NCBI GenBank assembly: GCA_031002005.1
Contig: CM061921.1
Coordinates: 129,750,036-129,814,035, forward strand
Source of the DNA: Vandiemenella viatica
Lineage: Eukaryota; Arthropoda; Insecta; Orthoptera; Morabidae
Length of the DNA: 64,000 nucleotides
Direction: 5' to 3'
Of the stretch, positions 54,823 to 64,000 are shown in pieces; position 1 is the first letter of the stretch; every line of letters begins with the position of its first letter. The notes under the pieces were generated by a model. That model had not been told where the DNA came from. It saw only the letters and a program-made list of their open reading frames with translations, and searched no databases. The translations under genes and the position numbers were made by a program.

Positions 54823-55700
54823 CAGGGCTGCGGATAATGTGGGTATGGTAGATGGCAGTACCCACCCGGAGTTTGAGAGTGACTGAGCGTGCACAGATGA
54901 AAGAAATGAGAGAAAAAATGAAGGAAAGAGAGAGTAGACCAGCTAAGCATATTAGTTTAATCATTAAAAATGTGTGTAAAATTGACTGTGTACCCACAAC
55001 ACCACCATGAGCAAAGAGCAAAATTCCTTTGATATTTCTACAGAGATTGCCTACTGAGCTCGATCAATGACATACAATCGTTATGTGTGAAAGCAACAAT
55101 GTTACGGTAAAATATCGTACATCCAAAACAGTCATACGTGAAAGCCGCTTTCGTGTATTTCCGTAGTCGCTTCTGCTAAATACATGTGCATTATCGACAA
55201 AAAAGTTCAAATAGATAAATTCATAGTCATACTGTAAAGGAGAAACAAATTGAGTGTCAGAATGTGGAGGATAAATTTGCATCATCCTTAGACGCAAGTC
55301 CACTGAACTGTAAAAAGATGGCCTTGTTCAATCAGCTAACAGTCAAACTAGTGAGAGTAAGTAAAAGTAAATTTTTATTTTTGTTTTTCACTCTATACTC
55401 AAGTATATAGGTAATGAATATTACAGCGTATGTACCAGAGATGAAACGGAAACAGAAGCAGAAGTTATATGAATATGTTGTATGAAAATGTCAATTGGTG
55501 TCACAGACCTTCATTTACTTTCTAATTATTTATATTGAATAAAAATGTCAAATGAAAGAATTTTTATTTTAGCAATCAAACCAAGTCGTCAGTAACTGAT
55601 TTTTAATTAAATTACTGTAACTGATATTCGAAAGTTAAAAATGGGAAGTTAAATTTTAAAAACAAAATCTTAGAAGACTTTTCTCATTTTAAATTGCTGT
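54823..55700 (+). mobile_element. Second hAT-B copy, 5' end only
   Basis: Begins CAGGGCTGCGGATAATGTGG and aligns, in opposite orientation, with 32526 down to about 31610 of hAT-B: subterminal gtacccacccgg, N-terminal exon words QNVEDKFASSLDASPLN, donor-like agagtaagtaaaag (55354), and acggaaacagaagcagaagt (55449). It stops at 55700 where LINE B starts, and no right end was seen beyond LINE B. The candidate left flank is gaccagat. Confidence 0.8.
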
Positions 55701-55701
55701 A

Positions 55702-57800
55702 TTTATTTATTTTTATTTGTCAATCTTGTTTCATGGATCCCTGCTGAGGAAGGACCTCTGGGATGTGAAACATGTAATGGTTAATACACATACATACAAT
55801 ATGAGTCATAATCATAGTAAAAACAAGTATATGTCCAAAGACAAATAAAGAGAATAACAATAAACATTCATTTTTACAACTGAATTTTGCAAAAGTCATA
55901 TTGAATACAATTAATTAATTTGTTCAAATTCTTGAAAGGAGTAGAAGGAATTGCCAATAAGATAATCTCTCAGTTTTTCTTTAAATATATCTTTATTATC
56001 TGCAGACTGTTTTATACTCTTGGGAAGTTTATTAAACAGATGTATACCAGAATAATGAACTCCTCTTTGTACTAATGACAGAAATGTTTGTGTTTTGTGC
56101 AAGTTATTTCTATTTCTTGTATTGAAATTGTATACCTGTGAATTAGAAGTAAACACGTTAGAATGATTCATGACAAAGCACAAGAGAGAATATATATACT
56201 GAGAATATTGAGTTTTTTAAAAAATTGTCTGCAAGAAGTTCTTACACAACATCCTAATAGCTCTTTTCTGTGCTATGAAAACTTTTTTTACTTTGTGAAG
56301 AGTTTCCCCAAAAAATATGCCATATGACATCACTGAATGAAAACATGAGGAGTACACCTGTTTCGTTAATTCTAGATCTGCTGTTAGAGAAAGTGTTCGT
56401 ATTGCAAAGGTGTCACTACTTAACTTCTTCAGTAGTGAAGTGATATGTTCGTGGCAACACAGTTTTTCATCTATTTTAATGCCAAGGAATTTTATACTCT
56501 TTGTTTCTAATATTGTGTTATTTTTATAGCTTACTTGTAAATCTGGCTGTGCATAATTTTTTGTTTTAAACCTAATATAATGTGTTTTTTTCCTTCAAAA
56601 TTTATAATGAATTTACCTTAAACCAATTTGCTACTTCACTTACATTAAATTCTAGATTGCTGTTTGGTGTTTTTCTCACAGTCAGGTTAGTGTCATCTGC
56701 AAATAAAACACTCTTAACTTTGTCAGATAAGTTTCCATGAAGGTCATTGATGTACAACAAAAAGAGGAGGGGTCCTAGGACAGAACCTTGTGGAATTCCA
56801 TGTTTTATTTTCTCCCAGGCTGATGAAGCATCTTTACTTATTTTAGAATAAATGGAAACTTTTTGCATTCGACTTTCCATGTATGATCTAAACCATTTAC
56901 CTATGGTTCCATAAATACCATAGTATTCCATTTTCTTCAAAAGTAATGGATGATTTACACAGTCAAATGCTTTTGCAAGATCACAAAATATTCCTACAGG
57001 GCTCATTTTATTATTCAGTTACTCAAATGTGTTATTTAAAAATGAATATATAGCCATTTCTATAGATGATCCTTTTTGGAACACAAATTGTGATTTAGTA
57101 AGGATATTATTCTGCATAACATGTTTTATTACTCTACAGTACATGACTTTATCAAAAATCTTTGAGAATCCTGAAAGTAATCAAATGGGACGATGGTTAT
57201 CTACACATGTTGCTTCTCCTTTTTTAAACAAAGGTTTTACAACTGCATATTTTAGTCTATTTGGAAACACACCTTGCATAACGAATTCATTACAAATGTG
57301 GGCAAGTACATCATTGATACAATCTTTTCAGTAATTTACTTTAAATATTGTCATAGCTGGAAGAATTTTTAGGTTTTAACTGTTTCATGAGTTTACTTAT
57401 TTCTGAGACTGTTACTGGTGGCAATTGCATTTCCACAAATCTATTTGGGAAAGTATAGAGCACTATGTGGGGATTGCTTTTCTATGCCTAATTTCTTTAC
57501 AACTGAAGTAAAATGTTTGTTAAATTTTTAACAAACTTCCCCTACTTCACTATGTACAGATCCATTTTGTTCTATTTTTATGTCTTTAGAGTGATTTACA
57601 GATTTTCCTGTTTCATTTTTTATTATATTCCATATAGTTTTCATCTTATTGCCTCAATTCTCTATTTTGTCTGATATATACCTGTTCTTGGCCTTTTTTT
57701 ATTACATTTCTTAGAATAAAGTTTATAATGAGCTTTCAGTGTATAGTTATCTGATTCTCTTACTTTTCAGTACAGGTCCCTTTTTGTTTTACAAGACTCA
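55702..57800 (-). mobile_element. LINE B: CR1-like LINE, 5'-truncated
   Basis: Minus-strand copy of the LINE A family. 5' truncated near 57800 in the linker between endonuclease and reverse transcriptase, 3' end at about 55702 after an A-rich tail (aaataaaaataaataaa on the minus strand). It abuts the hAT-B fragment. 57055-57340 and 1-706 plus 7342-7440 align closely, which fixes the hAT-A insertion site. Target duplication not clear. Confidence 0.85.
55911..57006 (-). pseudogene. LINE B reverse transcriptase
   Basis: Minus frame 57006-56602 reads GIFCDLAKAFDCVNHPLLLK, KMEYYGIYGTIGKWFRSYM, IKHGIPQGSVLGPLLFLLYI and VLFADDTNLTV; both catalytic aspartate motifs are intact. The C-terminal frame 56183-55911 reads NFNTRNRNNLHKTQ, RGVHYSGIHLFNKLPKSIKQ and NSFYSFQEF, the standard end. 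The part between is in broken frames (for example the shared tail words near 56300). Best preserved palm domain of this family here. Confidence 0.9.
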
Positions 57801-58877
57801 CTGTACCGATTCATATATAGGCCTCACTGCTAATCAACTTTCCAGCAGAATGAACGGCCAAAGGCGAACAGTTAGGAGCATCCAGTGAGGGCTGTCAGGG
57901 TCACAATACCTTCTGAATACCACATCATTGATACAAGGCATCAACCTCTGATAAGTACCTTCCATTAGACCAAACATCAATTTAAAGTTAATATTATCAC
58001 TTCTTATTTACTAAATATATTTAATATCTTACTCCTTTTTAATATACCCCTACTTCGAGCAGTATTATTTCCCTGTCATTATGGATTATCTATTCAGCAT
58101 TTGCAATCCAACATGGCTTTTTGGATTCAATTTACGTGGTGAGTACTGGTGTATGCACATTTGATTACCTACCAAGTATCTCTTCTACTAATATAAATAA
58201 GGTATACTACCAAAATATTGTAATATTTGTTCATCCATTTTTGCTTTCTTGCCTTCGTTTATGGTACGTGTGGGGTTTACATTTCCAGCCTTTCTTATTT
58301 TCACTCCCTTAAGAATGCAAGCGAAAAAAAATTCTTTTTTTATCTGTAGCAGTAAACAATTATTTTGCTTTTGACCTCACTATTACTTTGATTAATTGTA
58401 ATTTTCATATATTATATGCTTGTCTGATTATGATTGTTACCAACTGTATATTGTTATTTATGTGTTTTGCATATTTGTTATTTGTGTTTTAAGTAATGTT
58501 TACCGAAATTTCTCACATGCTTTTGAATTCAGCCATAACTGAAATATGAATATATAAAAACATAAATAAGAGACAACACAGATCTGCAAACAGATTAACG
58601 AATTCTTTGTCCATTCAAGGATTTCACCTATTTATGGATTTATTCTATGGAATGAATGTATTCATGATAACTTTATATTTAAATGCAAAATATATAGTAG
58701 AAAGAATTAAAGTTAGTAAGATATCAATGAAACGTCTGAGATGGTTAATGATGGCTGAAGGGAAAAAAGAATAAAACATGAACAGTGTAATGTACCAGAA
58801 TTGTGGAACCTACAGTGCAGAGCTATTCTCTTAAAATCTTTATCTTTCTAAACAAACTGTGCATTAATACAACGTAC
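57801..58877. other. BBS2 intron, no element recognised
   Basis: 57801-57960 is GC-richer than the rest; no motif seen. The remainder is AT-rich. Confidence 0.4.
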
Positions 58878-59044
58878 AAGTCTTCCAAGTGCCGTGCGTT
58901 CTCTGCGTGCATGATGAGGCCACGTATCAGCCCAGAATGATCTGCAGCTTCAGAAGCCAGGAGTAGTCGTGTCTCCTGAAGAGCGTTCACACGCTCCAAT
59001 AGTGTTCTAATTCGTTGTTCCTCTTCTGGAAATTCTGCTTTTAC
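58878..59044 (-). CDS. BBS2: BBS2 exon, upstream neighbour of the 43002-43150 exon
   Basis: Minus-strand exon of 167 bp: VKAEFPEEEQRIRTLLERVN, ALQETRLLLASEAADHSGLI, RGLIMHAENARHLED plus two bases. It matches BBS2 (V.ADFP..FE.L...L..V..., ADHS.LIR.L...AEDAR). Acceptor aattttag precedes 59044, donor TT|GTACGT follows 58878. Entry is in phase 0, exit after two bases (TT), completed by T at the start of the 43002-43150 exon to give EDF-KEVRRWY, parallel to DMK.M..RY. This phase agreement argues for a real spliced gene rather than a retrocopy. Upstream exons are outside or unrecognised. Confidence 0.93.
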
Positions 59045-60106
59045 CTAAAATTTGTAAACTAATTAAATTACTTAAAATATACAAAGTTTACTCCTTATAT
59101 TTATATTACTATAAATAAATAGAAATGAGCTAAACTTCAGTTTTCAGATTTATAGAACCACTTCTTTGCCCAAAATTCTGCGAACTAAATATTTTTTTTG
59201 AAACACCACTGTTTACACACTATATTCTAAAGTCATTACAAATAACGACAACAGTATTATTTCTTCCAAATTTGTGGATCTCAGACATACAGTTCCAAAT
59301 AGTGCAATGATATAGCAAAATACCAGCAGGGACAAATAATAAAATCACTATTTTATTATAACACAGTGTGCAAAATGGACACAGTAAAGTAAATACAGCC
59401 TGCAAAGAACTTATCCAAGTTATCCATAGGTCTTTTTGCCAGTGGTGGGAAAGGCAGTTCACAATTGTTGACAAAAACATACGGATAACCTGGATGACTA
59501 TTTTGAGTGTTGTTAGCTGTCTATAGTGTCTCTCAATGTAATGTATATTTTGGCATGTTACCACTGAGAAGCACATTCCTCAGACTTTCAAAAGAATTTG
59601 ATTTACAATGTTATCACATATTTGCAAGAAATGACAAGGTTACCATTGTTTAAGGAATGACCTATACACATGTTTATCACTCATATGAGCCAACTGATTT
59701 GAGATATTTGCATACTAAGCACAATATAAAAGCAGTAGATCAAATTAATATAGAGGACTAAAGGATATAGTAAACTGCTACATGCTTGTGCATTTTTCTG
59801 AAGGTATGCATTATAATTTGGGAGTTGTGACCTGCCAGTAATGAAGTCAGAAAAGGATTATAGGCAAGGGAAGTATGGAAATGCTAGGATGGAGCATTCA
59901 ACTATAGCCACTAATCATTATGCCATTATCCAAGAAAAAGTAATGAAGTAGTGGTACCTTTCTCTATACTTAAAGAATTGTCACAGCAAACTAAAATTCC
60001 TAATCACAGAGTATTATTCGTATTTTCTGCGAAGAGATTTATCAAAGCTGTTACATAAATTTCTTCTGCATACCAACCGAGGATATGGCTGTACAAAATG
60101 ACATAC
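59045..60106. other. BBS2 intron, no element recognised
   Basis: AT-rich. A 118-codon minus-strand frame (59576-59220) shows no family motif. Confidence 0.4.
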
Positions 60107-60130
60107 CTGTTTAACCAGTTTTGGTTTTAG
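60107..60130 (-). CDS. Possible 24-nt BBS2 micro-exon
   Basis: On the minus strand, an acceptor with a pyrimidine-rich lead (attgattctcttacag) is followed by 24 nt encoding LKPKLVKQ and a donor CAG|GTATGT. It is in phase 0 at both ends, matching the phase-0 start of the 58878-59044 exon, and would put Q before VKAEFP as in the vertebrate order LQ-VEADFP. The other residues do not match BBS2, so this may be coincidence. Confidence 0.25.
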
Positions 60131-60172
60131 CTGTAAGAGAATCAATTAAAGACACAAATATTTGCTAAGGAG

Positions 60173-60230
60173 AAAAATGACAATGCCAATAAACCAACAC
60201 TAAAAATGACAATGCCAATAAACCAACACT
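60173..60230. repeat. 29-bp perfect tandem duplication
   Basis: aaaaatgacaatgccaataa followed by accaacact, present twice without change (60173-60201 and 60202-60230). Perfect identity suggests a recent event. Confidence 0.93.
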
Positions 60231-60344
60231 GAAAATTTTATGAAATGGTGATGTTTACTGACAACAAGAACACACACAAGAAAAGAAAGATAAAGATAAA
60301 ATTTTTATGTAGAAAAATTTCATTTGTCAAAGAGCAGAAAGAGT

Positions 60345-60363
60345 ATTATCACACACATATACA

Positions 60364-60397
<34 letters not shown>
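60345..60397. repeat. (CA)n microsatellite
   Basis: Run of ca dinucleotides with a few ta interruptions. Confidence 0.92.
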
Positions 60398-60463
60398 TCA
60401 CATTCAAATCATTAGTACTGTTGTATCTACATAAGAGGTAAGAAAGAAAAAGAACAGTGGTTG

Positions 60464-62340
60464 TAAGAAAGAAGCAAAGAAGTAGAAAAGGAAATGGTTG
60501 TACGTAAAGTAGACGTGGCCTATAGGAAGATCAAACAGAACTTTGAAGAAATGAAAAAAGATATATAAACATTAAAGCTGCTGATTGGAAACCACTTTTA
60601 AGCTCAGAAGATAGAGCTAACCAATGGGAGGAATACATAAAGAAAATGTATGATGGGGATGATTTGAACATCACAGTACTGCATGTTCTCGACATTTATG
60701 GCTTAAGAGATAATGTTTTAAGGACAGAATTTTACTGAGCTTTGAAAGATTTGAACTCAAATAAGGTGGTTGGAATTGATGAGATTCCTGCAAAACTTCC
60801 AAAACCCCAGGAGAAGAAAAATCTAAAGGTTATTCAAACCGATATCGAAGAGTTAGGACTGATTTTAATGAAAGAAAATCTTCACACTTCCAAAGAAAGC
60901 ACAAACAGACAAATGTGAGAAGTACTGAACCATAAGTGTAATATCACATGCTTCAAAATTACTTAACAGGGTAATAAACAGAAGAATAGAAAATACAGTA
61001 GGTGAAGATTAGTTTGGGTTTAGGAACATCCGCAGTATAAGAGAAGCAATTATTGCTTTACGATTAATACTTGGAGGGCCGATCAAGAAAAATAAAGATA
61101 CTTTTATGATGTTTGTTGATTTATAAAAAGCTGTTAATAATGATAAGTGGAACAAATGTTCAAAATTTTAAATAAATCAGGTCTAAAACGCTGAGATAAA
61201 AGAATATAATATATATAAGAATCAACTGTCTACATTAAAAGTAGAGAGTATGAGAGGCATACATCAGTTAAAAACTGTGCAAGACAAAAGTGTAGTCTAT
61301 TCCTATTAATATTTAGCTGGTATGTAGAGGAAGCAACAAAAGAAGTAAAAGAGAAATTTGAAAATGGCATCAGAGTTCAAGGAGAAAAAATCACTATGCT
61401 ACCATTTGCTAACAACAGAACAGACTTGGCAGAAATAATATCAGTCATAGTAGATTAAATATAAAAACAGGATCAGATGCAATATGAGAACTAAGTGAAG
61501 TCTGTTACTTAGGATATAAAACTGTAATTGATGGCCGAAGCAAGAATGATGTTAAAAGCCAAATAGCACTAGTGAAAGGAACCTTCATGACAAATATCAA
61601 ATATTGATTCAGAACAATGCTTCCCAGTTAGTTATTACGCATAATCAAAGGAGTATATGAGGTTGCTTAAAGGGATACGTATGGTGATTTCTTTGCTAAG
61701 GTAATCACTATGATAATTAAAAAAAAAAAAAACAATTACGTAAACATTACTATCGTGAAAATGTATTTTAAGACAAACTGCGGGTGTGTGAAATATATTA
61801 CTGCAATTCTTTGATTGTGTGAAGCATTCGATTGGAATGAATGCATGGGGTTCATCACACTGAAGTGGCACTTAGGAAAAACAAATTTGGAAATCACTGA
61901 TCTAGACTCAGAAAGAACTTTTAAAATTCTATGTATGCACTTTATGGTGGTGAAGCATGGACTTTAGGAATACCAGAAAGAAGGAAAATTGAAGCATTTT
62001 AAATGTGGCGATGAAAATTATGTGGACAGATAAAGTACGAAATGAATGCGTTTTGGAAATGATGGATGGGGATAGAAGGTTGTAGAAGAATCTAACAGAA
62101 AGAAGAGACAAGATGGTGGATCACATTTTAAGACATGTGGAACTGATTAATTTTCTAATGGAGGAATGAACGGTAGGGGTAGACAAAGATTAGAACATAT
62201 GAAGCAGATAATTGAGGACTTGGGTTGTAAGGGGTATATTGAGATGAAGAGGTTAGCACAAGATAGGAAGTGATGGAGGATTGCTTCAAACAAGTAGAGA
62301 AACTGATGACAGTAAAAGAGAGAGAGAGAGAGAGAGACAG
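60464..62340 (+). mobile_element. RTE-type LINE 2, decayed copy with 3' end
   Basis: Aligns with RTE-type LINE 1 from its linker (gaagtagaaaaggaaatggt, 60480; LINE 1 51997) through the reverse transcriptase: SSEDRANQWEEYIKKMYDG-like text, NSNKVVGIDEIPAKLPK, FGFRNIRSIREAI, then FANN in place of FADD near 61400. The 3' half follows: YGGEAWTLGIPERRKIEAF at about 61945, and tail words to a (GA)n tract at 62319-62336. Dozens of stops. An unexplained insert of about 230 bp at roughly 61665-61900 splits it. Confidence 0.85.
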
Positions 62341-62779
62341 CGATATATAAGCAACACAGTAATAAGAGCTGATTATAATTAAAAATACCAGCACAAGTAA
62401 TACATTATTTACGTAATCTGTCACCCTGAACATTAGTAAACTGTAGTTAGCAGAAGATAAATATTTGGATTGGAATGCAAATACAGTAGAAATAGTGGTC
62501 AAGTAGGTCCTCCTTTACTACTGAATTATTCAATACAACCATTTTCCATAGAGCCCAATATATGATTCTATGGATTTGGACATGAATCAATTTACAGCAA
62601 AAGAAGATGCACTGTCACAGAATAATTTATTATTAATTTTATGCCAATTAGCATTATACATAAATATATTATACAAATAACATTTAAGTTTAATAAAAAA
62701 AAGATGGCAATTAATTAAATCACCAAGGGATACTGCACCGCATTATATATGTGAAAATTAAAAAATAAACTTAATTACT
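62341..62779. other. No gene recognised
   Basis: AT-rich; no motif on either strand. Confidence 0.4.
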
Positions 62780-63335
62780 CAGTAGTAGCTTTTTAACACT
62801 TGCTGAGAATGATGAGAGAGATCCCAAAAAAGTTTGATACCTGCAGTATACTGGTTCAGCAAACTGGCTATTCTAGTTCAAGGACCAAAGTAAACATAGT
62901 TTTTATTTGATCTTTCTGCTGTAGCCTGTAGCTCCTAACACAGCCTTTGAGAAGGTAAAGCCAAAGTTGGCTAAGATTTCTGGTGAATCAACCAGCCCAT
63001 TGACAACTTCAAAGTCAGATTGGTTACTTGTCTTAGGATACTGAGCTTGTATTGGTGATAAACATCATAAAAAATATTACATCCTCAGGACACTTATAAT
63101 ACAGTAAATTTTTGCCAAATTTTTTTCAATACAACTGATGCGTAATTCAGTAAACAGTGGTAAGACAAGAGGCCTATACTTCAGTATGGGCTTGACGAAT
63201 GATGAGAAAAGGTGTATCAATATTTTGGTATTTCTGAACTCCTTACTTTTCTTATTAATAAAACCTTGGCTTTGACAAGCATGAAGTGTCATACAATTAA
63301 TATGATCAGATGAGGTTAGTTTGTCACCTAGGCCT
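62780..63335 (-). pseudogene. LINE F reverse transcriptase C-terminal relic
   Basis: Minus strand 63300-63077 reads QGFINKKSKEFRNTKILIHL then FSSFVKPILKYRPLVLPLFT, matching the LINE segment LGFI.R.S.EF.N...L..LY.SLVRP.LEY.S.VW.P. Downstream, 63055-62905 reads DFEVVNGLVDSPEILANFGF then TFSKAVLG, like the ending ...L.DSP.LL..I.F. Related to Jockey/R-type LINE ends; not the same family as LINEs A, B or D. Frames broken. Confidence 0.7.
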
Positions 63336-63799
63336 TTTATTGTTTTAGCAGTTCAGACAATTTGACATTCAGTCATGTAAATTGCAGGCAGTTGGTTGTG
63401 GGATCATGAGAGAGAGATCACTGTACTTTTTTATGTTCCATTTTCTATTAGATGTTCAGCAAATGTGGAGTGTTTGCAGTAATTAAGTGTCCTCATGTGT
63501 TCTTTATATCTGTTTTATACTGTCTTCTTGTCTGTTCTAAGTATATTGTCTCACAATTTTGTCATGACAGTTGATAAATGCCTGAGTTTTTATAGTTGTC
63601 TCTGTCTATGTGAGTTTTTATTTATTTTTGTACAGAGTTATCTGTTTTTAGAGCAATGTTTATGCTTTATTTTTATTTTTTAAATGTTTTTAATTCCGTG
63701 GGAGTATTTGTTGGAATATGTCACTGGGTACCATTTACTTTTATTTTCATTGTCTTTTGTGGTTTGTGAATTGTTTTGAATTTTCTATGTTGTGGGTGT
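63336..63799. other. No gene recognised
   Basis: T-rich on the plus strand. Could include the sequence just downstream of the Penelope-like fragment at the window edge. Confidence 0.35.
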
Positions 63800-64000
63800 G
63801 TTTTATGTGGCTGAAGTTTAGTTGTATTAGTTATTGTCTCTTCTTTTTTCCATTTTGTTTATTATTTTTCTGTTAATTGTGTCAACTGACTGTGATTTAT
63901 ATCCATTTTTATTTGCTATTTCCTTTATTGTGTTGAGTTCTATTTGGTAGTTTTTCTTTGTTAGTGGCATTTACAACGTTTTATTTTTCTCCACAAGAGC
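63800..64000 (-). pseudogene. Penelope-like element fragment at window edge
   Basis: Minus strand reads MPLTKKNYQIELNTIKEIAN then KNGYKSQSVDTINRKIINKM, matching the segment P....NY..E...IK.IA..NGY....V..I..KI between reverse transcriptase and GIY-YIG in Penelope-like elements. It runs off the right edge, so only part can be judged. Confidence 0.6.

Noticed and set aside
1..64000. CRISPR array, bacterial operon, defence system or viral genome
   Set aside because: No spacer-repeat arrays, ribosome binding sites or compact gene runs; splice sites, SINEs and LINEs show an animal genome. All reverse transcriptases seen belong to non-LTR or Penelope-like elements.

Overview
The window looks like a transposon-saturated, AT-rich animal genome, most likely an insect. 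The best taxonomic hint is a tRNA-derived SINE whose body resembles the SINE that is abundant in Orthoptera, so a polyneopteran insect is my guess (low to moderate confidence). I find only one well supported host gene: two coding exons of BBS2 (a BBSome subunit, minus strand) at 58878-59044 and 43002-43150. Their splice phases match and they are separated by a 15.7-kb intron full of repeats. A possible 24-nt upstream exon (60107-60130) and a possible non-coding first exon of an unknown gene (ending at 19471) are weaker.

Almost everything else recognisable is decayed mobile DNA, often nested. 1-10430: a minus-strand CR1-like LINE (SGNH-esterase ORF1, endonuclease, reverse transcriptase) split by a hAT transposon (707-7341) and by a non-autonomous hAT (8410-9173). 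The first hAT carries a SINE, a second LINE and a hAT MITE. 11655-12195: a ~170-bp tandem repeat. 15325-18060: a Penelope-like element with a GIY-YIG domain and an adjacent SINE. 18060-27500: further SINEs with target duplications, LINE relics and a 5'-truncated RTE copy. 27530-33620: an old ~165-bp satellite-like array holding a 4.9-kb hAT, which itself contains a PIF/Harbinger element and a relic of another hAT family.

34508-42130: a minus-strand CR1-like LINE split by a mariner-like transposon (35840-40840), which is split in turn by an R1-clade LINE. 43151-58877 (the BBS2 intron): LINE and Penelope relics, a fully palindromic 177-bp foldback element with an 8-bp target duplication, a SINE split by a 643-bp solo LTR, an RTE element lacking the second half of its reverse transcriptase, and a hAT end cut by another CR1-like LINE. 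59045-64000: a decayed RTE, a LINE relic and the edge of another Penelope-like element.

No element appears to have intact coding capacity. I see no CRISPR array, operon, rRNA gene or convincing new biological system. The value of the window lies in the nesting order, the shared LINE/SINE 3' sequence, the foldback element, the solo LTR and the stretched BBS2 locus. All family assignments come from reading motifs by eye, without database searches.
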